Virus record (IMG/VR): IMGVR_UViG_3300028400_000024
Location: 1 to 29,975 of that record
Direction: 5' to 3' (one strand)
From: a virus
Length of the DNA: 29,975 nt
Position 1 is the stretch's first letter. Every line of letters begins with the position of its first letter. The position numbers and the translations under genes were made by a program. The notes below the pieces were generated by a model. It was given only the letters and a program-made list of their open reading frames with translations, ran no database searches and was not told the DNA's origin. This document shows, one piece after another, positions 14,711 through 21,290 of this stretch.

Positions 14711-17347
14711 TCATGCGAGCGCCGCCCCGAGGTCTGCAAGTGTTTTCTCCTCCTGCTCGTCTTCCATACGCCGCCGGAAACCCTCCTGGCCTTCCTCCGG
14801 CGTGAAGACGAGCGAGTTTTCATCCCATTCTACCGCCCACGATGGCGGTGAAGACCAATCTATGTTTGGGAGATTGATTTGCGGCATGAGGAGAGCCGCT
14901 TGCGTGTAGGCCATGAGGTCCCACGCCTCGTTCCGATATTTCGACGGTTTCACCCACACGCCGGTATCAAGCCGATACTCGGCGGTCAGCTCCTCATAGA
15001 ACCAGCGAGGCAACCAGGACGGGAAATTCACACGCCCACCGATGTCCGTGCGAGCCAACCGTTGGTCTATGTCGTCCTTGAGGAGGTCGGAGTTCAACAG
15101 GGCTACCGGGACATCACCTCGCGCCTGGGAAAACTTGTCCTTCTTCTGGGCGTCCGGATAGGTAATGCGGACCCGGGGGCGGTCCAGGGCCTGTCGGGTC
15201 CTCGTGCGCGTCCCTGGCCCGGAAACCGTGAGACCGCGGACAAGGTGGAACCGCCCAACGAGGCCTGGCTCCCAATGGTAGATAGGTTGGCCATTCTCAT
15301 CCACGAACACGTCCTCCTCGGCGTCCCCGAACCGAAGCCACCGGTAGAACCGGTAGGCGTTCGCCGTAACGCCTCGAAGGCCAAGGCTGTCACAAACGAC
15401 GAGCTTGATGGCCATATGCCTCCCGGACCCATCGTCCAGCGGATAGGATTTCAGGATGACCTCGTCCGTAAGCTGCCGCCAATCTTCGTGAAAGGCGTGC
15501 GGCTTGACCCAGTAGTGCTCGCCGTCCGGGTCCTTGCGACGGGACTTGCGAATGCTGAACCGGTCGATGACCCACCAGTCCTCCATGCCACGTTCGGCGC
15601 TGCCGATGCCATGCACCTGCACGACGAACTCGTTCTTCTGCACGTCCACGGCAGCCACCAGGAACCGCACGCCCTTCGGAACCACCTTGACGCCCCAATC
15701 ACTGGACGCCCGGGCTTGTAGTTCCTCTGGCGTCCGCGTGGACCCGAGTTCCGATTTCGGACGATAAGGCAAGGCCAGCGTGGTATTGGTGACCGCCTTG
15801 AGCTTCTGCTCATCACCGGTCTCCTGCCAGGCGCGCTCCGCCCGCAGATACTCTTCGACGATCTGGCTCAACGTCATGAAAGCCGCCGCCGGGCCTTTGA
15901 GCCAGAACGACGCGATTTCCGAGACGGGCGGGTCGCCGACAAGACCCTTCCCGTGAATCCATTTCTGGCCGTCAGGCACCCACCGGGCGTGCTTCCGGTT
16001 CATCTCGTTGCGCCCTGGCACGCCGTCCCGCTCATCCTGATAATAACGCTGGCCGCAGTGTGGGCACTCCACGCGGGCCGTCGCCGCGGCGCGCGTGATG
16101 TCGTCGTGATCATCCCACCGGACGGTCGTCCAATCCGGCTCGAAAGCATTATGGCACTTCACGCACATCCAATACCAGCGACGGCGGTCGCCAAGATTGT
16201 AGAGCGACAGAACGCCCTTGCACCGTGGGGCGGCATGTGCCGTTTCCGGCTGCGCATGGGGGTCCTCGATAGCGAATGACGGAGAGCTTTCGGCGACCGT
16301 CATGGCGGCCCGGCCAAAAGTCGTCGTGCGCTTGCGGGCCAGGTCGAACGGGCTACCCTCACCATCCACGTCGAGCGGCATACGGTCGTAGTCCGACAGC
16401 CAGACAAGCGGCACCGGTTTGCCCGACAGATTGTTCTTCGTTGGCCATGTGATGGTCAGCAGCATCCCCGACCGGAACTGGATTTTACTCATGACCTCGG
16501 ACCGGTGGCCAGGAGCCAATCGGGTGCGAAGCTCCGGCGTGGATTCCAGCAGACGCTTGAGGCGGCGGACATGGAAGTCGCGGGCCTGCTCCTGCGTCTT
16601 CTCCACCAACATCATGTCCTTGGGGTCACAGATGGCCGTGTAGGTAAGAAGGTTCAGGATGCCATCCGTGTTGTGGGTTGGAATGAGGCCTGCCCCCACG
16701 AGGAACAGGTGCCGCCGGTCATCCACCATGATGCACTGTGTGGGCACAGATGGGACCGGCTCGATGGCCGCGAACCGGCGCGCCGGGTGCCACAAGGTCG
16801 CCGGAACGTAAAAACGCCCAAGCTGGCCAGAAGTAGCCGCCCGGCGGAGGTCCTCGGTGGTCACGACCTGATAATTCACCCCGGGGCCGCCGACATGGAC
16901 ACCCCATTGGTGCCGGAAGTCGGCCACCACGGATGAACCATCCTCCAGGACGACCCGGTAGCAAGGTTGGCCAGTGAACACAGGCGAGCGTCCGAGAACC
17001 CGCGCCGTTCGGCCCGATGGCGTCCACACCTCGTCCCCTTCCCGAATAGCCCCCAGGGGCTTCCAATCGCCGGTTGACATGCGCACCGGCGTATCCAGCG
17101 CCAGGGGCTTGCCGCACTGCGCCGGGCCGACGAAAATCGCGCCCGTGTATCTTGGCGACGGCAGGAGGTCCAGAAACTCCTTCATGTATGGCGTGATGGA
17201 AGACCGCCAGGGGCCGATGTAGCTGCCCGGGATATGCACGCGGCGGAACTTCTCCGCCGCCTCCGTCACCGTCATGCGCAACGGCGGACGAAGGGCTTCA
17301 GCGCAATAGGCCACAAGCTCTCGGGTGTCCTTGAAGTCCGTCTTCAA
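14711..17347 (-). CDS. Terminase large subunit (GpA family) containing an intein
   Basis: The 878-aa precursor contains a 146-aa intein at residues 81-226, so the mature protein is predicted at 732 aa, a usual GpA size. The ATPase Walker A loop is split: GPAQCGK (74-80) precedes the intein, and TDG follows at 227. The Walker B-like site is VPLVWLSDYDRM. A Cys4 zinc-type motif (CVKC ... CPHC) separates ATPase and nuclease parts, as in other GpA proteins. The nuclease region has candidate metal-binding Asp residues in AAVDVQKN, VVCDSLG and NEAWDLMAY. The enzyme cuts concatemeric DNA and pumps it into the head. It overlaps the small subunit-like gene by 4 bp (ATGA-type). Because the P-loop Thr is residue +1 after the intein, packaging ATPase should require splicing. 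Confidence 0.95.
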   Translation of the reverse strand: MKTDFKDTRELVAYCAEALRPPLRMTVTEAAEKFRRVHIPGSYIGPWRSSITPYMKEFLDLLPSPRYTGAIFVGPAQCGKPLALDTPVRMSTGDWKPLGAIREGDEVWTPSGRTARVLGRSPVFTGQPCYRVVLEDGSSVVADFRHQWGVHVGGPGVNYQVVTTEDLRRAATSGQLGRFYVPATLWHPARRFAAIEPVPSVPTQCIMVDDRRHLFLVGAGLIPTHNTDGILNLLTYTAICDPKDMMLVEKTQEQARDFHVRRLKRLLESTPELRTRLAPGHRSEVMSKIQFRSGMLLTITWPTKNNLSGKPVPLVWLSDYDRMPLDVDGEGSPFDLARKRTTTFGRAAMTVAESSPSFAIEDPHAQPETAHAAPRCKGVLSLYNLGDRRRWYWMCVKCHNAFEPDWTTVRWDDHDDITRAAATARVECPHCGQRYYQDERDGVPGRNEMNRKHARWVPDGQKWIHGKGLVGDPPVSEIASFWLKGPAAAFMTLSQIVEEYLRAERAWQETGDEQKLKAVTNTTLALPYRPKSELGSTRTPEELQARASSDWGVKVVPKGVRFLVAAVDVQKNEFVVQVHGIGSAERGMEDWWVIDRFSIRKSRRKDPDGEHYWVKPHAFHEDWRQLTDEVILKSYPLDDGSGRHMAIKLVVCDSLGLRGVTANAYRFYRWLRFGDAEEDVFVDENGQPIYHWEPGLVGRFHLVRGLTVSGPGTRTRTRQALDRPRVRITYPDAQKKDKFSQARGDVPVALLNSDLLKDDIDQRLARTDIGGRVNFPSWLPRWFYEELTAEYRLDTGVWVKPSKYRNEAWDLMAYTQAALLMPQINLPNIDWSSPPSWAVEWDENSLVFTPEEGQEGFRRRMEDEQEEKTLADLGAALA
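16670..17107 (-). other. Class 3 mini-intein inserted in the terminase Walker A loop
   Basis: These 146 codons run from Pro1 (PLALDTPVRMSTGDWKPLGA) to the C-terminal His145-Asn146, with Thr as the +1 extein residue. Splicing motifs are present: block A; a GDEVWTPSGR segment; block B (VVADFRHQWGVH) with His66 and Trp68; block F (PTQCIMVDDRRHLFLVG) with Cys125; and block G (AGLIPTHN) with Thr144 just before HN. Class 3 inteins lack an N-terminal Cys/Ser and use an internal Cys at block F position 4, with a Trp at block B position 12 and a Thr at block G position 5; all three are here. The ~50 residues between blocks B and F leave no room for a homing endonuclease. The splicing reaction would restore GPAQCGKTDG. 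Confidence 0.93.
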
Positions 17348-18057
17348 AGCAGTTCCTCCGGCTCGCCAGCCTCTTCGTCATCATCGACCGCGACCTCTTT
17401 ACGAAGCCGACGTTCGGTCTCCTGCTCGACCTCGCTCATGAGGCTCGGCAGTTGCGACGTGAATGGATACCTTTCAGTCTCGATGTTCTCCATCTGCATG
17501 ACCAGGTCCGTCAGCAGGGCATCGACATGCCGGTTCAGCTCCTCCCGCTGCTCGGGAGAAAGCCCTGTCTCCCGCTCCACGGCGTCCGGCCAGAGAAGAA
17601 CCGTCGCACGGATGCGAGAGAACACCTCTACCAGCATGGCAACGATGTCCTCAGCCTGCCAAAGGCGGCGCGCCTCCGTTTCCACCTCGAAACGGCGCTT
17701 CATGGCCGTCCAGAAATGCGCCTGCAAGGTAGGAGGCAGGTCCGCAGGCTTCAATTGACGGAACAGCTCCTGGTAATTCAAGCGCAACTTGAGCAACCGG
17801 AAAGATGCCTCGGCAAGGTCATAGAACCGGGCGTGGTCCGTGCGCTTGACAGGCGTAAGACCACGAACCGCCTTGCGGACCTCCTGAACCGGAAACCCAA
17901 ACACGTCGGCCAACCATTCGATGGTAACGCCGTGCTCCAGAACAGCCCGTGGGGCGGGCATGACACCCACCTGAAGGTCCGCGAGGTGCGCGCCCTTGGC
18001 CCGCTCGCGCGCAGGCTTGAGCCGGAAGTCTATGAGTGGGTCAGGTTTCTTCGCCAT
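17344..18057 (-). CDS. Terminase small subunit-like protein (Nu1/DUF1441-like)
   Basis: This 237-aa protein lies just upstream of the large terminase gene (4-bp overlap). A winged or simple helix-turn-helix-like segment occurs at about 43-70 (GVTIEWLADVFGFPVQEVRK), followed by a predicted helical body. The acidic C-terminus (VAVDDDEEAGEPEELL) may contact the large subunit. Small terminase subunits recognise the packaging site and activate the large subunit. The pattern of an N-terminal DNA-binding segment deciding on 'ADVFG' followed by helices resembles DUF1441/Nu1-type proteins. It overlaps the end of the PduO-like gene by 17 bp. Family assignment is by pattern and neighbourhood. Confidence 0.75.
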   Translation of the reverse strand: MAKKPDPLIDFRLKPARERAKGAHLADLQVGVMPAPRAVLEHGVTIEWLADVFGFPVQEVRKAVRGLTPVKRTDHARFYDLAEASFRLLKLRLNYQELFRQLKPADLPPTLQAHFWTAMKRRFEVETEARRLWQAEDIVAMLVEVFSRIRATVLLWPDAVERETGLSPEQREELNRHVDALLTDLVMQMENIETERYPFTSQLPSLMSEVEQETERRLRKEVAVDDDEEAGEPEELL

Positions 18058-18523
18058 CGCCCACCTCGTGCAGCACCGTGAGCGCGAACACGTAATCCGA
18101 CAAACGGTTCAGGAGAACCCGGATGTCGGACTGCGTGACCGCTGGCTGGCTGTATCTCTCGGCGTGCCGGATGGCACACCGAAGGAGGTCCAACCTCGCC
18201 CCATATTCCGTCACTGGGCGCAACCAGTCGCCAGGAATGGCATCGGCCTTGGCAATGGTTGCCTGCATCTCGTCCAGCCAGAACCCGGCAGCGCTTTCTG
18301 CCACCGGGGCCGCAATGCCGATGTGCTGCATCACGGCCTTCACCGCGCTCTCGATGACCTGAAAATGGTTCTCTTCCTCAGGGGCCACCAGTCGGGCATG
18401 ATACAGGCGCGCCAATGCTTCATCCAGCCAACCGAGGGCATGGACGGCCCCGGATGACTTCTCCACGTAGGTTCCCCCAGCGAAAGTGAGGCCCTGGTCC
18501 CCGTTCCCCGTGGTTATACGCAT
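18041..18523 (-). CDS. PduO-type cob(I)alamin adenosyltransferase homologue
   Basis: This 160-aa protein starts with MRITTGNGDQGLTFAGGTYV, the ATP-binding N-terminal signature of PduO-type adenosyltransferases (family form T-x-T-GDxGxT). Next comes VHALGWLDEALARL, matching the family VxAxGxxDELNAxL segment, with Asp34. Arg115 and Arg119 (LLRCAIRHAER) and Asn139 (LLNRLSDYVFAL) match the conserved RxxxRxxER and LNRLSD motifs. The family transfers adenosyl from ATP to cob(I)alamin to make coenzyme B12. The Phe that displaces the lower ligand in the Lactobacillus reuteri enzyme (F112, in FILPGG) corresponds to Asp94 in DAIPGD, so activity is uncertain. It starts inside the helicase gene end (10-bp overlap) and overlaps the terminase small subunit gene. 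No B12-dependent enzyme is in the window. Confidence 0.85.
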   Translation of the reverse strand: MRITTGNGDQGLTFAGGTYVEKSSGAVHALGWLDEALARLYHARLVAPEEENHFQVIESAVKAVMQHIGIAAPVAESAAGFWLDEMQATIAKADAIPGDWLRPVTEYGARLDLLRCAIRHAERYSQPAVTQSDIRVLLNRLSDYVFALTVLHEVGDGEET

Positions 18524-19986
18524 TCAAGGTCCTCCTCTTCCTCCGCCTCAGAGAAATCGAGGCCCGGGACTTCCGCCCGCAAGGTCTCCATAACCTTGTC
18601 CTGCATCCCACCCTTGATGGTCAACACGCGGGCCACCCGGGCGTCATAGGTGTCCTTCGCCAGAATACGATGCATGATGACCTTCCGGGTTTGACCCTGC
18701 CGGTAAAGGCGGGCAAGGGCCTGCTGATACAGCTCAAGGCTCCACGGGAGGCCATACCATACCATCGTATGGCCGCCGTGCTGAAGATTGAGGCCGTGGC
18801 CCGCGCTCGCCGGATGGAGCAACATCATAGGCACCTGCCCCTGGTCCCAGCGTTTCTTGAGCGTCTGGTCCTTTCCGAAAACCTCACATTGTGGGAAGCG
18901 CTTCAGGATGGCGTCCTTGTCAAACTGGTAGCTGTAGAACACCAGCACCGGCGAGCTGGCCTCCTCCACGATGCTCTCCAACACCTTCAGCTTCTCGTCG
19001 TGAAAGAATATAGGGTTGCCCTCTGCATCATAGGCGGAACCGTTGGCATATTGGAGCAACTTGCCCGCCAGCACGGCAGGATTGGGTGCCTCGATGTTCT
19101 TCTCCGCCAGGATGGCGTCCCGGCGCAGCTTCTCGTAGGTCTTCCGCGCTGCTGGAGGGAGGGTAACCCAATGGTCCACCTCCACTAACGGCGGCAGGTC
19201 AAGATAGTCCTCGGCCTTGAGCGTGAAGAAAACATCCGAGATGCGGGACATGATGTCATCGAAGGCCCCGCGGCGGGGCGTCCACTTGGCGAACGCCGGT
19301 GGGCGCGTGAACCACCGATACAGGAAGGCCTGCTTGGTGCGTCCGAGACGCTGTCCGCGGTCCAGAATGAACATCGGACCCCACAAGTCGATGAGGCCGT
19401 TCGGGGTTGGAGTGCCGGACAGCAGAAGGACCCGCCGGAAACGGGGTCGAATGGTGGCCAACCGGTGAAAGGCCGAACGGCGTGCAGGACCGACAGAACC
19501 ATCCTTGCGCTTGTTCGGGCGGGTCTTCATGTTGCCCGCCTTGAGACGGGAAGCCTCGTCGTAAATGAGGGCATCGAAGTCAAAGTTCCCCTCGCCAACA
19601 TGGTCGTAAAGCCAGGAAAAGTTCTCCCGGTTGACGATGTAGATGTCCGCCTTCTTGCGCAGCGCCGCCTCCCGCTCGGCGCGTGTTCCGAGGACAAGAG
19701 AGTAGGTGAACCCCTCGGCAAACACCCACTTCTCGATTTCTTCCGGCCATGTATGCAAGGCGACCTGCTTCGGCGCGATGACCAGAATCTTCTTGATGCC
19801 GTGTTTGTCCACCCACTGGCGCGCCGCCCACAGAGCCGCAGCCGTCTTTCCAAGGCCAGGCTCCGCCCCGAGATAGACAGCGGGGAGTTCGGCGGCCTTG
19901 CGGGCCATCCAGTGCTGGTAAGGCCGGAAATCCAGCTCGCCGAGCTTTCCGGGGCCATAGATGAGGGCACGCTCTTCAGGCGTCAT
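18514..19986 (-). CDS. SNF2-type DEAD/DEAH helicase
   Basis: The ATG at 19986 (MTPEERALIYGPGKLGELDF), preceded by AAGGAA, gives 490 aa and overlaps the GcrA stop by 11 bp; in-frame starts to 20097 lie inside the GcrA gene. Superfamily 2 motifs appear in order: Q-like region (FRPYQHWMA), Walker A (GAEPGLGKTAAAL, residues ~40-52), motif II (YDEASRLKAG, DEAS form), motif III (LLLSGTPTPNG), motif V (HPASAGHGLNLQHGG) and motif VI (QQALARLYRQGQTRK). Proteins of this type are common in phage replication modules with family A polymerase and VRR-NUC genes, and probably remodel DNA or displace proteins. No nuclease domain is attached. Confidence 0.93.
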   Translation of the reverse strand: MTPEERALIYGPGKLGELDFRPYQHWMARKAAELPAVYLGAEPGLGKTAAALWAARQWVDKHGIKKILVIAPKQVALHTWPEEIEKWVFAEGFTYSLVLGTRAEREAALRKKADIYIVNRENFSWLYDHVGEGNFDFDALIYDEASRLKAGNMKTRPNKRKDGSVGPARRSAFHRLATIRPRFRRVLLLSGTPTPNGLIDLWGPMFILDRGQRLGRTKQAFLYRWFTRPPAFAKWTPRRGAFDDIMSRISDVFFTLKAEDYLDLPPLVEVDHWVTLPPAARKTYEKLRRDAILAEKNIEAPNPAVLAGKLLQYANGSAYDAEGNPIFFHDEKLKVLESIVEEASSPVLVFYSYQFDKDAILKRFPQCEVFGKDQTLKKRWDQGQVPMMLLHPASAGHGLNLQHGGHTMVWYGLPWSLELYQQALARLYRQGQTRKVIMHRILAKDTYDARVARVLTIKGGMQDKVMETLRAEVPGLDFSEAEEEEDLECV

Positions 19987-20458
19987 TGCTTCCTTTCTCC
20001 CAATCCGGATACGCCACCTTGGCATGGTATTGGCAATACGGGATTCCCGGCTCCTTGGGTCTCCCGCAGTAACCATTGCGGCCATCCGTATCCTCACGAT
20101 ACACCCACCGGCAGCCAGACAGGGGCAGCAGCATCAAGGCCTCGACAACTGTCGGGGCTTCCAGGAGCGGGCGGGAGTAGTCCAGCATGAGTTCCGTGCT
20201 GGCAACCACCGTCACTTTCTCCTCATGATGCCCTACCGGGGGGCAATCGTCACCATCGCAATCACCGTGTGCCGGTGTTTCTGGAAGACCGGGGGTCTTC
20301 TTCCGCCGCTCCCTTTCACCGGTAAGCCCCATGCGATGGAGCTTTCCGAGAACGGAGTTCCGGGATGGCTTCCCCATGAGCTTGGCAATCCTGGAAGCCG
20401 AGTGCCCGGCCAACCACAGCTCCCGAAGCTGCTCTTCTTCTTCAGGTGTCCACGTCAT
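19976..20458 (-). CDS. GcrA family cell-cycle transcription regulator
   Basis: This 160-aa protein has the GcrA layout. The N-terminal helix-turn-helix (residues 1-45) begins MTWTPEEEEQLRELWLAGHS and continues ASRIAKLMGKPSRNSVLGKL, very like the start of Caulobacter GcrA. A variable, charged linker follows (about 50-105). The C-terminal conserved region (about 113-153) holds the Cys/His pattern SGCRW, GYCGRP, PGIPYCQYHAKVAYP, typical of the family. Known GcrA proteins bind the principal sigma factor and act at promoters with methylated GANTC sites, controlling cell-cycle genes. A phage copy could redirect host or phage promoters. It overlaps the coiled-coil gene by 17 bp and the helicase gene by 11 bp, so it is embedded in the replication operon rather than being a passenger. 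Confidence 0.93.
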   Translation of the reverse strand: MTWTPEEEEQLRELWLAGHSASRIAKLMGKPSRNSVLGKLHRMGLTGERERRKKTPGLPETPAHGDCDGDDCPPVGHHEEKVTVVASTELMLDYSRPLLEAPTVVEALMLLPLSGCRWVYREDTDGRNGYCGRPKEPGIPYCQYHAKVAYPDWEKGSNDA

Positions 20459-20846
20459 CCAAAGCCTGCTCCACTGCCCCCAGCTCCCCCAACAGATGGT
20501 CTAGACGACGTTGGGCCTCAAGCGGGTCCGTCCACAGGACCTTCAAGGCTTGCTTTACGGCGTCCCGTGCATTCCGAAGATGGTCCTTGGCCACACCTGC
20601 GGCAATCTCGAAATCCTCGGCCTTGGCTTCACACTCCCGTTGAAGCTCCTCCAGCTCCCGGACTGCATGAAGAGCCTCCTCATCAACAATCTCAATCGTG
20701 CCGTTCTTCAAGTCCACGGAAGCCGTCTCCTCGAACTTCCGGAAAAACTCGACGACCTGTTCACCCGCGAGATAGGGGCCGACGAGAAAGACATCCCCGT
20801 GGACCGTCTGAATGACCGGTTTGTCTCCCCTCCAATTCAATCGCAT
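20442..20846 (-). CDS. Small helical protein of unknown function
   Basis: I place the start at the ATG at 20846 (MRLNWRGDKPVIQTVHGDVF), preceded by GGAGG and overlapping the VRR-NUC stop by 10 bp; this gives 134 aa. The longer in-frame reading to 21053 is inside the nuclease gene. The first ~50 residues look beta-rich, and the rest (about 55-130) is a long charged helix (LEELQRECEAKAEDFEIAAG) probably forming a coiled coil. I recognise no family. Its place between a nuclease and GcrA suggests a replication-module accessory role, but nothing in the sequence shows more. Confidence 0.8.
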   Translation of the reverse strand: MRLNWRGDKPVIQTVHGDVFLVGPYLAGEQVVEFFRKFEETASVDLKNGTIEIVDEEALHAVRELEELQRECEAKAEDFEIAAGVAKDHLRNARDAVKQALKVLWTDPLEAQRRLDHLLGELGAVEQALDDVDT

Positions 20847-21106
20847 CCCAGAACCTCCTTCCCTTGCTCGACAGCCCGCACGACATGGACCTCCGCCCCT
20901 GCCGCGCGCATGGCCTCGATTTCCCGGCGCTGCCATGCCGACAGCCTCCCGGTGGCCGTCTTGAACTCGATGAACACCACCCGACCGCCCTTGATGAACA
21001 GGCGGTCCGGCGCGCCAACCCGACCTACCCACTGTAACTTCCGCGTGAACCACCCGTGGCGCTGCGCCCAGGCCACGACCTCCCCCTCAATCTGGACTTC
21101 CTGCAT
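20837..21106 (-). CDS. VRR-NUC domain nuclease
   Basis: The ATG at 21106 (MQEVQIEGEVVAWAQRHGWF) has GAGG seven bases upstream and gives 89 aa, the usual size of stand-alone phage VRR-NUC proteins. The motif set is complete: a Glu in the first helix (E8), GAPDRLFI with the catalytic Asp, FIEFKTATG giving the E-x-K pair, and a Gln-containing helix (SAWQRREIEAM). The family belongs to the PD-(D/E)XK superfamily and cuts branched or structured DNA in phage replication and recombination. It overlaps the end of the small membrane protein gene by 20 bp. Starts at up to 21265 are possible in frame but unsupported. Confidence 0.92.
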   Translation of the reverse strand: MQEVQIEGEVVAWAQRHGWFTRKLQWVGRVGAPDRLFIKGGRVVFIEFKTATGRLSAWQRREIEAMRAAGAEVHVVRAVEQGKEVLGCD

Positions 21107-21290
21107 TACGAAGCCTCGCACACGGTTGTAGATGGTATCCCTTGGGCAGGACGAGAGTGCCTGACGTTGGGAGGCCGGGGTCATCCGGCACCCTGGCCGA
21201 CGTGCCCGCGGCCCAGAAGGTGACGAACCACCCGAACCCGAGGCCCAGGATGGCAACGGCAACAAGCCACAAGATTGTTCCCCTCAGCAT
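21087..21290 (-). CDS. Small single-pass membrane protein, unknown function
   Basis: The ATG at 21290 overlaps the polymerase stop as ATGA, giving 67 aa. Residues 1-30 are one hydrophobic segment (LWLVAVAILGLGFGWFVTFW) after a short MLRGTI start, followed by a polar C-terminal part with PDDPGLPTSGTLVLPKGYHL. It looks like a membrane-anchored or cleavable-signal protein. I recognise no family. Coupling to the polymerase gene suggests that it is translated, but its role is unknown; a lysis or exclusion role cannot be claimed from sequence. Confidence 0.6.
   Translation of the reverse strand: MLRGTILWLVAVAILGLGFGWFVTFWAAGTSARVPDDPGLPTSGTLVLPKGYHLQPCARLRNAGSPD

Noticed and set aside
14711-17347. 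Homing endonuclease within the terminase intein
   Set aside because: Only about 50 residues separate blocks B and F, with no LAGLIDADG or HNH motif.
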